A DNA stretch of 64,000 nt from Struthidea cinerea (GCA_013397865.1 VZTI01003935.1:1329873-1393872), one strand, 5' to 3'; numbered from the stretch's first letter, positions 13,001 through 28,000 are shown. Numbers and translations: made by a program. Notes: generated by a model from the sequence alone, not told the origin.

Positions 13001-16000
13001 TCCCAGCAGGTAAGGAAATTAAACAAAGCGCTTAGGCTTTTGCATGCCTGGGAACTGCTGGAGTGAAGCAGATCCCTTTTCAGCCAGGCTGTTTGGGTAG
13101 AAGTGCCGCCCAAAGTAACTCATGCAGCTTCACACCTCCAGGAGCACTGCTTGCTGCTGCTTTGCATCCATGCATGCTCTTCCACCTGGGAGGAACACGG
13201 GGAAGTGCTGGGAGCAGCGTTCTAGAGCTCAGGGTCAATTCCCCGCTCCAGCCCTATCCTGCCCTGTTGACAAAACCTCAGGCAATCCCAGTGCTGCTGG
13301 AGGAGGGGAGGAATGGAAAATAGGGGTCAGAGGAAGGGGTACTTAATGGCAAGCTTAATTCATAGTGGGGAAAACACAAGGCACGTGGGATATACCGGAT
13401 AATGCTGATTAACCCACCCTGAGGCAGAGGAAGAAACAGACAGAAAAGCCCAGATGTGCCTGTTTGACACATCACAGATGCTCTTCACACTTGACCTAAT
13501 ACTCAAGAAACAGCAGCAGCACCAGGCAGGAAGAGGAGGCCCCCAAGGGACTGTCCTGGGGTCTGTGGGATTACATGTCAGCTCCAGCGGGGATGGGGCA
13601 GGCTGTGAGGCACTTCTGTACAGGCAGAGCGCTGGTCAGATCTGTTTAGGATTCCTGAACTCAGAGAAACTCTGCAAATTGGCACTGGTTGAGCACCTGA
13701 CCTCGGTTACCCTCTGCAGCAAGGTGCTTTGGGGAGGGATTCCTGCTCCATGTTACACACACGAATGTAAAGCCATTAATGTGAGACGAGAGCACAGCGT
13801 GTCCCGAGGACAGAGAACCGGGACAGCACGGAGACTCACAGTCACTGCTGGCACCCACTGGGGCCTTTCATGTTTCCTTCTGATATTTTTATTTAAGAAG
13901 TGCCTTTCATGCAGTATGTGCAGAGCTCGTGGCGCTGCACGTACAGCCAGTTCCCCTGTGCCAGGCTTGGCTTCCCTCCGCCCCCACATTCCCTGGCTTC
14001 ATCTTCCCCTGCTCTTCCCAAAACTTCGCCCATTACCGACCAGCATCATGCAGGGAAGAGAAGCCCCTTAACAGCCAGAGCTGGGGAGGGTTTGCTGGCA
14101 GCTGCCACTGCTCACAGCTGTGGCCACGGGGAGCCCAGCCCTGGGATGACACTCCCGAACGAGGGACACGGCGTCAAGATGTGCTGGCAGAAACACCAGG
14201 CTCAGGACAGGGCTGCACAGGAGGAAAAGAGAAACCTGCTGGAAATTTCTCACTCTGGTCCTGTCAAGGGGAGCTGTGAGCAGATGGAGCAAATCTCCCT
14301 CAATTTCTTCTTTTCCAGTGGGATGCCAACAAGTCTCCCTCCTCTCCATGCTGATCCCCCTGAGGATGGATTCCTAAGTCTTGATTTAAGGCAAATTCAG
14401 GGTACTTTTAAACTAATAAGCAAGACAGAACCTATTTTCTAGCCCTGAAGCAGCTGGCATGATGTACATAGGTAAATTTTCCTCCCCTTCTCAAAACAGC
14501 ATCAGTCTCATCCATCCTTACTCCTGCAACACTCCTGGTCTGGAGAGGGCTGGCAGGCACATGAAGTCACGGCTCAGCAGCCTGGTTTTCCATGAAAAAA
14601 AACAGTAAAATAAAGCTTCTGGCAAATGTTTCCACTGAAATGGTGATGCTGGAATGGGGCTCTTAAATAATTTGTGGATAATGTTCGGAAACATGTATTT
14701 CTTCAAAGTAAATAAAAACAATCCCCAGTTATCTGAAAATACAGAACCCAAAAAGATTTTAGTCCAAGTTCCCTTGCTCTTTTGCTGGCCACCAAAAACC
14801 TGGAAGGGGATTTCCACTGAAAAAGTTTATGGGGGGAAAAAAAAAAAAAAGAAAATATTGACTTTGCATAAGGTTTTTCAGGGACACAGAGTGAAGACAT
14901 TTTCTGCCCAGAAGAAGCAAAAATAGCTAAATCTTCCCCAGAACATCTACCTCCCTTCCAGTGTGCTTGTGCCAATAACATAGAGTTTTATTATTTTCCA
15001 CTGCTGTTTACATGGCAGAGTCAGCAGAAAAACATGAGACATCTCAGAAACATGGAGAACATGACCCTGAGCTACCTTTTATTATAAAGACACTTTAAAT
15101 CTCCTTTTAAATGTGGTTTCAAGAGAAAAGCTGAACGGAGTTAAGATCCTCTTTTGATAGCAACCACTTTGATGACAGCAGAAGGAAAACACTGTGAAAT
15201 GCCTTGTGACTGCAAGTGAAGAATAGTTTCTCCTACAGAATTCCCAGCCTCTTAGGATGCCTTTTGACTATGCACCAAGTTCAGTGAAATCCCTGCTTCG
15301 GGAAACCAGAACAGCATCATGTCTGTCTGTCTACTCCCTGACGCTGGGTTTTATGCTCCATTTGAAACGCTCCTCTCCCTTTCAGCTCGCTGGAGTTTCT
15401 GCCCAGCTGCTGGATCACCCACATCTGACTCAGGAGATCAAAAATGCATCTGCTGGACTGTGAGCACCCCCTAAGCAGAGCTGCAGCAGCTTTGTGCAGA
15501 CCCCAGATAACCCTGAGAGAGGAGTGACCTTCTGTTCTCATGCAGAGGGCTTGTTGAAACCTCTTTGCAAGACTGATGGTTTACATGGAAAAAGAAACAG
15601 AGCTATGACTGATGCTTGGGCTGGTTACCTGACCATGTAACAGTGCCAAGGACTCTGGTTTTGGTGCATTAGCTCCTGAAAATCCCAACATTAGCACATT
15701 CTGCATCCCACAGCTGGTGCTGCCCAGTGCTCTTCCCCCATCACCTTGACTAAAGCAGCATGTTATGCCCATTCCTCCACTCTGCTCTTCAAGCATTCCT
15801 CCAAAATCCATTTGTATCTCAGGCTCTCACCCTTGCAGAGCTGATAACTCACCCTCTGTCTGCCTTGTTTAAGCTCAGGGTGTTCTTAAGGCAGCGACGC
15901 CTCACAGTCAGTGGTGCAGACCTGGTCAGGAACCAGCAGCTCCAAAACATGTAAGTAAGGACAGGCCAAAGCATGGCATAAAGGAAATGGTATGAAATGG

Positions 16001-19000
16001 TAGGAAAGCCTTAACTTTGCAAGAACCCATCTTTCCACTAGCACAGCTACACATGGAATCAATTCTGCCCATCCCGCTCGGCTCACACGTCAGTGACAGA
16101 TCCCAGTGCCACAGCTCTTTGCTGGCTCACATTAACAGCTTCACACGAGCCAAAAAAAAGGGCAGCAGAGATGTTTTTCTCCAGCACAGTTTCTGCTGAG
16201 ACTCTGTGCTTTACCAAGTATTTATGTGTGCCTTTCATTCAGGGTCATCTAGTGACCCTGCCAAACTCTCAAGAGCCATGGGAGATAGGAAAAAAAAACA
16301 GTAGAAAAAGACAACCCTCGAACATCCCAGCACCAGGCCCAAAGACAGCCCTTGCACAAGTGCCACCCATCCCTGGCATCAGTACGAGCTGGGCATGGCT
16401 GCACAAGGGATGTGTTGGACCTACCCTAGAAGAACATTTTCTACACATCTTGTCTGAGATGCAGCAAACCACAGGATATTTTATCAAGGCAGCACAGGCT
16501 ATGAAACAGAGAAGGGGCGGGTCCTTGGACAAAAACAGTCTTTTGTTGCACAGAGTTTGGAAGTATTTACTGCCATGTAAGTACAGAGGATCTTTAGAGG
16601 ATGAAGTATTTCTCCACATGTATTTCTGAAGGAGGGCCCCACTTTATTCAAGGCTGTCAGTTCTACAGGTGGCAAGAACTCGCATGCAAATGACAGGGAT
16701 CTCTAGAAATTACCCTATAACCTGCACCCACAGACATGGCAGAGAACATTCTCTGTGTGAAACAATCATTCATCCTGCCTGTAGGTTGGAATATGAATAA
16801 TTATACCCCTGCTGTGCAGTCTACATATTGCTTTTACCAGTTCTGCACAAAGCACCCTGCTCTCTACAAAATCCCACAAGGTTCTTCACACAAAAGCTCC
16901 TACAGACAGCTGATCAACAGGATTTCAAAAAGCTCAGAGTATTTTAGAAAGCAAGAAAAGCATAAACTCGAGCCCAGAAAACCAAAGGTAAAACCACAAA
17001 AGTCTACAAACAAACTCCAATCCCTGCAGGGCTGCAAGAGGAGATCAGGCATTTGCCAGCCTGGCTTCAGGGGTTGCAGGTGCCTATTTCCAGCACCTCT
17101 GAAGGAAAGGGATGCTCCCCTTCCTCTGGAATGTGACCGCCGTAAAACACTGCACACATTCATTCCCCTGAGAAACCCCAAAAACAGCTACCACAGATGT
17201 CACTTCACCAGCAAGCACAGGGACACATATTTGGTCTCTGTGTGGCGAAGCTGGTCCCAGCCCAGGCGCTAAGGAGCCCGAGCCCGCTTAACTACATTAT
17301 TCTGCCACCTGGGAAAGGGGGACAGACACTGAGAGAACAACAGCACATGGTTAAAGGGATAGCCAAAGGTTCCAAACAGCCTTGGCTTTCCATAGATTCT
17401 CATTCTTCACTTTGATAAAGCTCAGTTGGCATCAAATTCACTGGAAATTTTTGTCACTGCATTTCCCACCCCCAAATTACACCCCAGACCCCCTGTTCTC
17501 TTCACTTCTGTGCTCAGAGTGACTCTGCTCAGCACAACCTTGCCCGACCTTCAGAGTCTCTTCCTCAGGCTGAGGACGAGCAGCAGCTGCACTGAATTAT
17601 TGTGGGGGACATCAGGGTGGCCATCCAGACTGTAACACACACAGGGCTGTGACAAAAAGAGAGGAAGGGGGTGGTGGCCACGTTGAAATAGCACAAAACA
17701 CCCCGCAGAGCGTTGCGTTTCACTGACCTGTCGAATACTTGCGCGTCCTCTCGGAGTCTTTGTACAGGGATCCCATGATATCACCCATGGATCTGGAGAT
17801 CCTCATTTCATGCTGCTTGCTGTTGTTCGGCTGCAGGAGCTGGTAATCAGACAAAGGGAATGATCAGGCTTGGCCAGAGCCCTGTGGACACACTATGTGA
17901 AACCCTGTATTTGGCTCCCCGTGACCCTATTACCCAAGAACTATAAAAACAAAAAAAAAAAAAAAAGAAAGAAAGAAGACATGCACGTAATCTAGAGGGA
18001 TCCAAAAACCATTCACAAACAATTCACATCTGTTAATAAAACAGTCTAATAAGATTAAGCTCCCACTGATAATGGTAAGTACAGATATTTGACATAAAAG
18101 ACAGCTCCTGCACTGCATCATCTCCAGATAGATACAGAGACTGATCACTGGACTGAAAACACTGGCAATGCCAAAATCAGCACCTCTCCTCTGTGCTCCC
18201 TAGACTCCAGTGGCAGCCTAGGCACTGCAGAGGTTCCTCTGTAAGAGGGCAGAGGAACAGAGAGTGGAAGGTCAGGGAAGAGAGGTAAGGGAAGAGCAAA
18301 TAACGCATACCCAGCTGGTAACCTGGCAGTGGCCAGGTTTTACCAAGATACTCAGACCACACACTACAGCGAGCTGTGATTTTGTGATAATTTAATGCAT
18401 GAGCTCGGAGCCGTGTGTTCTCACCCACAGGAGCACGGCCACGTGCTGCAGGAAGAGATGGGCCTGCTCCCAAAGGCAGGCAGGAATCTACCTGGCTCCT
18501 CTGCTCTCAGCAGCTGACTTGCAACACTGCTGTGTTCCCACAGATTGCCCCATTCCCACACAGGGTTTAGGAAACCCCAACTGATGGCTCAGTTTCCCCC
18601 TGGCACTCTGGTCCCTGCACTTCCAAGCCTCCCAAAAGGAGTGGAGAAGCTCCAGGGGCTGTGAGCACCAGCAGTAGCATGCGGGTAAGCACTGTGAGTT
18701 TCGAGACTCCCAGTCTCTCCAGCACTTCTAGGAAATAAACAGAAGAAACAGAATTGCAACATCTACAAATCCCCTGCTTTGCAGCCTGTGCTTGGGGCAG
18801 CACGACATGTGCTTTGGCAAGACACTCTGTGCAAGCGAGGTCAAGCTAACAGGCTTAACTGCAAAACCACTGAGCTCAGGAAAAACTAATAAATAAATAA
18901 AGATGGAAAAAACCCAGACAGTTCTGCATGAGACCAAAGGATTCTCCAGTTTGCTCTTCCCAGCCTTTAGCACTGCCAGCAGCACGTGGAGGGAGCAGTC

Positions 19001-22000
19001 CCCATGCTGCCACCCAGCATGGCAAGGGCCAGGGCATCACCCGGAGTACAGAGCAGAGGTGACAAAGGAAAGGTGGCAGCACCCCCAGGAAGAAAGCACA
19101 AAGGGTTCTTTCGGGGTTTAACATTGTTTGAGGGTCAATCTGGTACTTAACCCTTCACAGGATGCAGGAGGAGCCAGAGGCAGCTGAGCTCAGCCTCCGG
19201 GCTACTATCACAGGAAGATTTCCGAGCAGCTGAGCCAGAGCAGGGCTGACCCCCTCATAACCAGCTTGCCCTCTGCTCTGCACCGTCAGGAGACTCTTTT
19301 CCACTCCCCAACACAATAACAAGGCATCTGACTCCGGACACAAAAGAGCAGAGAAGGTGAAGGGCTCACATTCGCTTTCTTTGGAGCGCTCACAAGGATC
19401 CGCAGGCTCTTCAGGGAAGGGCTCAGCTCCAACTGTTCCATCGCTTTGTCCAAATCTTCCTGGGATTTCAGTGGGATCAGGAGCTGGAAGGGATTAAACA
19501 AACACCAGAGAATGGCAATGTCACACTTTTGGGTAAACAGAAGGAGCCAGATTCTTACAGGGAGCAGCTTGGGAACTGGGGGACGAGGGAGGGACCCAAG
19601 CAGGTGATGGAAAACGGAGCCCCTGTGCCCTCCAGCTTGCTGAGCTCTAACATTTTCTTCCAAGACCTCATCTACCGAGGAACAGATGCAAAAAAATCAC
19701 AACAAACAACATCTGCAAGGAGAAAGCTTAAAGGTCACACCAGCAATCCAGCTAGTGGGAAAAAGAGAGGGCTGGGATGAAACCTTGGGCTTGCTGCCTG
19801 CTGCTCTGGGGCTGCTCTGATTCTGCAGGCAGGACCTGCTGCTGCCCAGCCCCAAAACAACCCCACACGTTCTTCCTGGGTTGATGGTCATGCAGTGGTG
19901 CTCCAAGACACCCGTGCGTTGCACCCAAGGATTTACTCTGGCAGATGCTTTGTGCCCTTCCCTACTGCTGCAACCTGTGCTCCTGCACACTGACACAGCT
20001 CCCTAGTAGTGCCTGGCCATCAGGTGAAACCAGGGAACATCCCACAAATAAGAGTCTTTTCCCTTTGATGTGAAAGGTGTTCATTGCTCTCCTTCCAAGA
20101 ACCATTTCTTTCACTCCCAGCAGAACAAATTCAGCTTCTGCTCTTTGTAAGAACAGAGAACTACACAGGCAGTAAAAAGTCCTGATGTTTTCCTGGGAAA
20201 TGGCAGACTACTGCCCTCATACCTCCACGGGGAATCTGACCCTCCCAACATCGCTGTGTGGTGTACCATGTCCTGTAGACAGCCTGCAAAGCTTCCCCAG
20301 ATGCCCAACACAGCTGCACTTCAAAGGAGCTCTGTGGCCTTCTGCTGCCCTGGGTTAAGATTAAAAGCACAACTTCTTGCCCCTCATTCCGGGATATTCT
20401 GCCTAATCTCATACCAAACAGGCCTCAGCCTCTGCACGTTGCCTCGGGCACTGAATCCAGCCAACACAGCACATGTTATTCTCACGCTGTGCCAAAGTAC
20501 ACTGTAATTCCACTGACCAAAGGCACTGAGCAGCCACAGCTCCCAGCAGGCTCTCACCGGTCTTACTGGGAGCCACAGCTCCCCAGAACTCCTGAAAAGT
20601 GGCTCAGCCCTCTGGGCGATCGGGGCTCCTGCCACCAGCCACAGCAAACCCACCTCAGAGCAGCTGCCACACACGGTGACACTCACAAGCCGACGGGGAC
20701 AACCTTCTGATCCCAGGGTGTTGCCAAGGGTTTGGCTGTTGGCCCGTAGGCAAATACACCTCAGACTGTGCTCCTGGCCTTATGGCCAAGAAGTCCAGTG
20801 ATATCCTGGGGTGCATTGGGAAGAGAATTCCCAGCAGGTCAGGGAGTGGATCCTGCCCCTCTGCTCTGACCTGTGAGGCACATCTGGAGTGCTGTTCCCA
20901 GTTCTGGACTCCTCGGGACAAGAGGGACATGGAGCTCCTGGAGTGGGTCCAGCAGAGGCTACAAGGAAGGTTAAGGGACTGGAGCATCTCTCTTACAAGG
21001 AAAAGCCAAGGAAGCTGGGGCTGTTCAGCCTTCAGAGGAGACACTGAGAGGGGACCTCACCAATGTCTGCCAGTGTCTGCAGGGAGGGCTCAGAGCATGG
21101 ACCAGGCCCTGCTCTCTGGGGCCCAGCTCCGGCACCAGAAGAACGGGCAGGAACTGATGCTCAGGAAATTCCACCTGAACATGAGGAAGAACTTCCTTGT
21201 GCAGTGACCAAGCACTGAACAGATTGTCCAGAGAGGGTGTGGAGTCTCCTCACTGGGATATATCAGAGCTGTCTGGACACAACCCTGCGCCATGTGCTTC
21301 TCTCTCTTCTTGACCCTACTTAAGAAGGGAGGCTGGACCGGATGACCCACTGCGGTGCCTTCCAACCTGACCCATCATGAGATTTCCTCTCATCCTTCAT
21401 TCACATTTGAGTGAACAACCGGTGTTCCCTTTGTTCCTATCAGACAAAGATGGTATTGAATATGTCTCCCAAATGCAGTGCTCAGCCTACTCCCTTAAGC
21501 AGCAGAGGTGGAGAGGTTCCCTTGGGGAGCCCTCTTTAAGGTCACAAAGGCTCCACAGCAAGGTTCTGCCTCAAGGTTCTGCCTCTCCCCTACACTCACC
21601 CAGACAGAACTGAGCATGGTGGAGAGCTGCTCTCCCTTGTTTCACCACCAAGCAGAAACTGACTCTGAGCTCTAAGCACAGCCCTGCTGCCCACCCATCC
21701 TTTCACTGAGCTCCTCACAAGTGTTCAGAGCAATCTCCCAGCTGCTGCTCCGAACAGAATGTTCTGTAAGGTCACACAATCTCTCTCTAACATCACAACA
21801 TGAACATGCTTGTGTGCCTCCTTCAGAGCAGCCAAAAACATCAGGGAGAAATTGCCCTCTTGTAAAAGGGACTGGAGCCAGTATTTAGCTTGGCTTTACC
21901 TATTACCCACGTCTGGCAAGAAAATTCTGCTCCATTTGGCTTCCAGACTGTGGCACATATGGATATCAGGAACAGGTATCTGCTAGGCATGAAACTCAAG

Positions 22001-25000
22001 ACAGACTCGTGCAGAACCATGGAAGTAACTGCCAGGGTGGATTTCCAGTAATTGGATTTATTTGATCTAAAGACTGAGTAGCTGTGATTAACAGCAAAGT
22101 TTACCTACATAGAAGTTGCACTAAATAGAGCTTATCAGATTTTTTTTTTTTCCTGCTTTTAAATAGTATCATCCCCTGGAGCCTGATGTTTTGGTGGGGG
22201 ACTTGATGGTCTCTCCACTGCAGGCTGAGAAAGTGAGAGCAAAGGCCGAGGTTTGACCAACTGCAGCAGCACTGCCAGACCTCGCTCTGTAAGACAACGC
22301 AGAAAGCCAAAGAATTGTAGGAAACAGGGTTGGGGAAAAATCTGAGAGGTCAATTAGTTCATCTTCCTGCCCAATGCAGGACCAACTGGCATCAACAATT
22401 CTCGACAAACGTTTGTTAAATATGCTTTTATCTCCTCCTTCTCCCCCATAATGGTGCCTCTACCATTTCCCCAGGCTTTAACTCTCCCTAAGCCCCCAAA
22501 CTGATGCTGAGGGCAGCCTCGGAGGAGACAACAGGAGGTCAGAGGAGAAGCGGTGGCACATCGAGGTTCAGTGAACTTCTGCCCAAGGTCACATCACAAG
22601 TCGGTGCCTGTGCTGCCCCTGGCCAGGCCAGGTTTTGCTGTCCCACTCCTCAGAAAGCCCAGCCTAGAACTAACACAGACATGCCCCATGGGGGACACCC
22701 ATGGTCAGGCCCTGCTCTTATCTACACCAGCCCCAGCCTGCTGATTCCATGGTCCCACCAGGATGTGATTCATGTGTGCCCCTGCTCCACCCAGCTGGCA
22801 TGCTCATCTCGCTGCTCCTGGCTTCACGACTCCTCCTCCACCAGGACAGGGACTGCCACTCGGGGAGATTTTGCAGGGGCTTGCTGACCTCGGTGTAAAT
22901 TTAGTCCACGAGATGCCACAGCAAGAGAGATGTCTGATGGCAGCAAAGAATTGCTGCACAGCTCCCTCGGAGCATAAAGACAGGGTGAAATATTTAACTG
23001 CAATGAGTCTGTGGTCATGTTCCCTCTGAGCCTTGTAGTCATGACACCCCAAACCCTGACCCAGGAGTCAGATGCTGGAGTGTCACCATGTGGACACGTA
23101 GGCTGTGTCCCCAATGATCCCTCTTGTCTGTTTACAGTGTTTCCACAACGACAAGCCTGAATTACTACTTCTCAGACATCTTCCCAAAGCTGTGGGTTCT
23201 CAGGAGGTGGAATTTTTATGTATAGGAAAACAAAGCACTGGAAGTCATCCCCAACTCTAAGAAGTCAGGAGTACCCAAAGGCCTGCTCGTGGCCCTGCTA
23301 CATGCTGTGCACATGCCCAAAAAGACAGTCTCTACCATGGGATAAAATGCATTATTTAAGCTGCTGTTTGCTGTTGTTGGAAAGAAATCCTCTTCCAGTG
23401 GGAAGAAACCTGGAATGAAATGAGTCATTCCTGGAGAATTCAATGGCAGGCTTTTCCCGGGAGGGCTGTCAAAGAATGCCCAAGATTAGAAACCTGACTG
23501 CATTCAAAGTCAAAACCCAGCGGACACTTTGGTATCATGAGGTACCTATCGTAAAAGAATAGGAACTTTCTTTGTGGAGCAGATCTCTATTGAAACAGAA
23601 CGGAGAAAATAATACATGGGGGGAAAAAAATAAGAAAGCTCTCTTCAGGACCTCTCTCTCCATTCATACTTTGATTAAAAGCTACAGGTCACCTGCAATT
23701 AATACTTGAACAAGCCAGCTGTCAGGACAGATCCAAAAGGATCAGTGTTTAAAAGCCCACCTCTTTGCCATTTGGCCCTCTCCTCCTTCCCAAAGCCAAA
23801 CCCACCCTGAGAGTCCAGCGGCTCCAGATGCCTCACAAGAAAACACTGAGCACACCAAAACAGAAGCCAAGGATTTCCCCCTTCTGCTAACAGCCCTCAG
23901 CAGGACCCTCCTTTCACACACAGTGCTGGGCTCAAAGAGAAAGCGGGAAAAACACAGAGGCCTATGTGACAAATGATGGAGGAGAAAGCTCTTCAAGCCT
24001 TAAAATGCCAGGATTGCAGAGGGAGGCTTTCTTGGCTGCTTTTATGTGGCCACAGGAGCTGCTGGAGGAACATTCAGTGATGCACATTTCACTGCAGAGC
24101 TGGCCACAAGAATGTGCACATAGTGCTGGGGTTTGGGTGAGACAAAGTCAGCGCTGGATAAAAGAACACTGTGTGAGCAGCACTGCCCCTCCTGCTCTGC
24201 ACTTCACGCTCCCGCGACTGCCCCCGAGGTGGGAAGACTTCACAGCCCTGACTGAGTGAGGGGGAGCTTTTGTTCTGGGGAAAAGACAATGTTCCTGTGC
24301 AACAGGCCTTACTCGAAATGATTTTGAGGAGGGAAAACCTGGCTTGGAGTCTGAGAATCCATCCGAGCTGTGTCCAGACAACAGCTCTGGTGCCCTCACT
24401 AGCTGGGAACCACAAAATAAGGTTATTTTTCTTCACATCCAAGTAAAACGCAGAATCAGGGCCTTCAGAACAAACCACTGCTCAATTCTGAAGTTGGCAC
24501 CAGGCACCCTAAAGCTGCCCCTCAGCAGTAAGGAGAAGAGTACCTCATTGTTCACACAGACCAAGTCCATCGTCTGTCCAAAAGCATCCGTGACCTTCTG
24601 CACCACTTCCTTGAATTTGACTGGTCTTGGAAACTGGATAATCCTGCATACACAAACAAATCCAACAACAGTCTCAGTTTAGTAGAAGCATACTGGAATT
24701 TGGGATTCGACTGACAGTGCAGAAAAAAGGACCTGTATTCCATCACAGAGCATAAAGCCTGCTCCTTGCTTTTACACTCACAGAAATGCTGCTCCTCTGC
24801 TGTGGCCCAAGAGGGGACTGGACTACCCAGCAAGAATGTCTATCAAAAATCCTAGTGCTCCTCTGCTCCTCGCTCTAGTGTGAGGTACAGGTGGAAAGAA
24901 AGGAAGTCCAGCAGCCCTTCACTGGAGAAAACCCAGACCAGGCACTGGTCAGTGATTCATCATCTCTATTCTCAGCAAGGGGGTCTGAATAGGGAGGAGG

Positions 25001-28000
25001 GCTGGGAGTGGGGATGGGGCAGTTTGGCATCCTGTGACTCTCCTGTACCACCACATGCAGCACCTCTATAGGTACTTACAGCAGGTACAGTCTAACCCTA
25101 TGATAACATTACTTAAATTTTCTTTGGCTTTAACACGCAACTTGGACCATCAGCCTGTGTCCTGCCCTGTCACAGTCACCAAGCACCAAGAAGAGGTGAT
25201 TCCATGAAAATGTCAAGCAGGGAAGGGCGGACAAGCTTTAACTCCCAGCCCTATTTTTATGGGACCCATGCCCAAAATCTGGTTATCTTAAGTAAGTGTC
25301 ATGGACTGCTAATCAAAGGACACATTTCTGTAGAGTTCCAGCTCCACTGGGGTTCAGCAGGGCTCAAGAATTAACAAGAGAAAAGGATCCAAGCGTGCAC
25401 CCAATGTCCCTGGTAAAAGAGGCATTTAATGACTTCCAGCTTGGAACCATTTTGCCTGCATGCAGATCCCAGGAGCTTCTTGTGGCCAATGGGATGACGA
25501 GGCAGGGCTCTTGCATATAAAAGTGTAGCTGATTTTAGGGGAATGAATCCTGCTGTGAGCTCATCTGCAGCTGGCTGAAGTCAGCAGGATGGCGCTGGGT
25601 GGAAAAGGTAATTTGTCCCTGTGTTAATGGGGGACTGGACTGGGTACCTACCTTTTCTCTCCTTCATATTCAAACTTGATCCTGACATTTCGCTGCTGAA
25701 AGAGAAAGCAGAGAATGGTGAGGTCCCAAACTGCATCCTGGATTGACTCAGAGATCCAAAGCTGACAGGAGTTCTCAGGGAGACTCCCCTAACTCCATTA
25801 GGGATCTGGTTTATTTAGGGCCAAGCTGTCTGGTGGACTCACAGGCTTTGGGACACCCCACATTGCTGAGGAATGTGCTTGTCAAAAAATAATTTCTTCT
25901 TATTTTATAAGAAGAACTTTTTTATTCTATTTTTGTAATAAGCAAGAGGACACTCACCTGTACAACTGTTTTAGTAAAATGCATTCAGTAAAGTGGAAAA
26001 CTGTGAATGTCCTGAGCTCACCTGGGAGCAAGGCACTATTATCAAAGAGGCCAACGCGTTAAGTGTCTGATGCCTGTCCACCTTCAGCACTTCCCATGGT
26101 TTCACCCCAGTATTTTTCTATTAGAAACCCAAAGAACAAAGCTCAGAGGATATTTACTATAACACAGGAAAATTTGGGGCAAAGAACTAAGAAGTAAAAG
26201 CAAACATTCTCTAATGTAAGTGGAGACAGTCTAGGATTTTAAAGCCAACAGTGGATGGTTGTAGGGCTGGTTGCTATTCTGTTAGGACCTACAAAATGCA
26301 AAGTGTATCAGGCCCAATACACAACACACAGCAAATGCCCACCCTGACCTGACCCATTGCTCACCTCAAGAGAAGCCACAAAATTTGCCCAAAGAAGAGC
26401 CAGTGGAGTCACAGGCACACTGGGCACACAGCTGTGCAGCGACCAGTAAAAGCCACTTCTCCCATCCTCTATTTGTGCATATTTAGCAGCAATCAAGACC
26501 ACAAGGAGCCTTTTCATTCCTTCAGCTTCTCAGGCCAAGTCTGAGCCAAACATCCCTCTAGCATCCCTTAGACCATTCCAGGACTTTCCGATGGTCTCCA
26601 ACACAGATCAAAACCCTCTTTACTTTCCAGACCAGGTCTAGTCACCCCACTTAACCAGCATTTTATCCCCCACAGTGCCCACAGGCCTCCTCAAACAGTT
26701 CTCTTCCCATGGAGAGAGAAGTGCTGGCCACCTCCCTCCGAGGTGTAACCCCAGGGAGGGCTCGGTCCCGCGCCGCCGGCATCTCACAGGGATAACTCCC
26801 AGCTGGGTGGGTGACGGCCCTTCCTGAGCACAGGACTTATCTCTGGGCCTGGGCTGCCAGCGTGTGAAGGCACACTTTCCATCCTCTCAGAGGGAAAGCA
26901 GAGCTGCAGTGAAACAGCTTTGTTCCTGCTGAGGAAAACAAGCTGGACAGGCGCCCTTCGGTTTATTTTTAAACTGACAGCTCCTCGAGTTCTGCAAACA
27001 CCCACCAAAATTCAGGAAGTCAAGGCTGGAGGCGATTCTGTTGAATAGCTTAAACAGATTCAGGGTAAACACGTTGGATCACCCGAAACGCATCCTTGTT
27101 ATCTCTGCTCGTGGCATTTTCTGTGTTTCCGGAAGGGCTGGGAAGAACCAGTGCTGGGACAGTCACCAAATGGGGCACTCCAGCAGCGATTCAGGCCTGT
27201 GCTAAACAGGCACTTACATCACCTTGGTGGCTACAGCCAGTTCTCCAGACCCACAAAGTCTGGATAGTCTCCAGGTTCATTTCCAGAACCAGGCCCAGCT
27301 TGTAAAAATACCAGATTAATTCCAAACCAGTCCAAAATTCAAAAGGAGATGACCATAACCAACCTAGTGCTGAAGGTTCAAATCATTTGGGAGAGACAGG
27401 CAAATACAGGTGGGGTTGCCACCTTGGATTACTTGTGTTGAAAAAGAAAAGATATAGGCTCTTTTATGCCAATTTTTATTTGCACACGCCTCTCTGAGCA
27501 GGCCTGGCTGGTTCATCCCTCCTGGATGCTGGCAATAAATTGGCCAGCGTGGGTTCGCTGACTGTAACACCACAAAACCCTTCTCTAAAGAAAGAGAGGA
27601 AAAAAAATCAGGGCAAGGAACTTTCGAGGTTTCGCCTTACAAAGGAGCAGGACGTGGAAGGGGAAGAGCTCACACAGCTCTGGCCTCACTGCAGGAAAAC
27701 TTTCAAAACACAGGTTTCACTTTCAGCACAGCCCCGAATGCTGCACCGAGCTGGGATGTAGCACATGCTGCCTGGTTGTGCTGAGCAGCACAGATTTCAC
27801 AGACAAACAAGTTTTGAAAAACAGCTTGTGGCTGGAAAATGTCAGAACACTCGTCTAAAGCTCCAGAGAGAGAAGAAAATGAAAAAAAAAAAAAAAGAGC
27901 CACGACCCTGCTGCATCCTTTTCTTCTACATCAACAACAAGGCTGATGTGCCATGGCCTGACGCCAGCAGGAGGATGTCAGCTGCCCCACACTGCTCTGC

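Larger units (their letters stand above)
10669..17727 (-). other. Intron 6 with internal 140-base duplication
   Basis: Intron of 7059 bases. It holds a perfect 140-base repeat (10905-11044 and 12221-12360) and an A-run near 14837. The rest shows no gene or recognised transposon. Confidence 0.85.
19484..24543 (-). other. Intron 4 with old CR1 copy
   Basis: Intron of 5060 bases. It holds a CR1 copy at about 20775-21380, a 13-base tandem duplication at 21559-21584 and a weak MIR-like stretch near 22560-22615. Confidence 0.85.

Noticed and set aside
20782..21207. Open frame of 141 codons, plus strand
   Set aside because: It is the 3' part of a CR1 element, not a gene.
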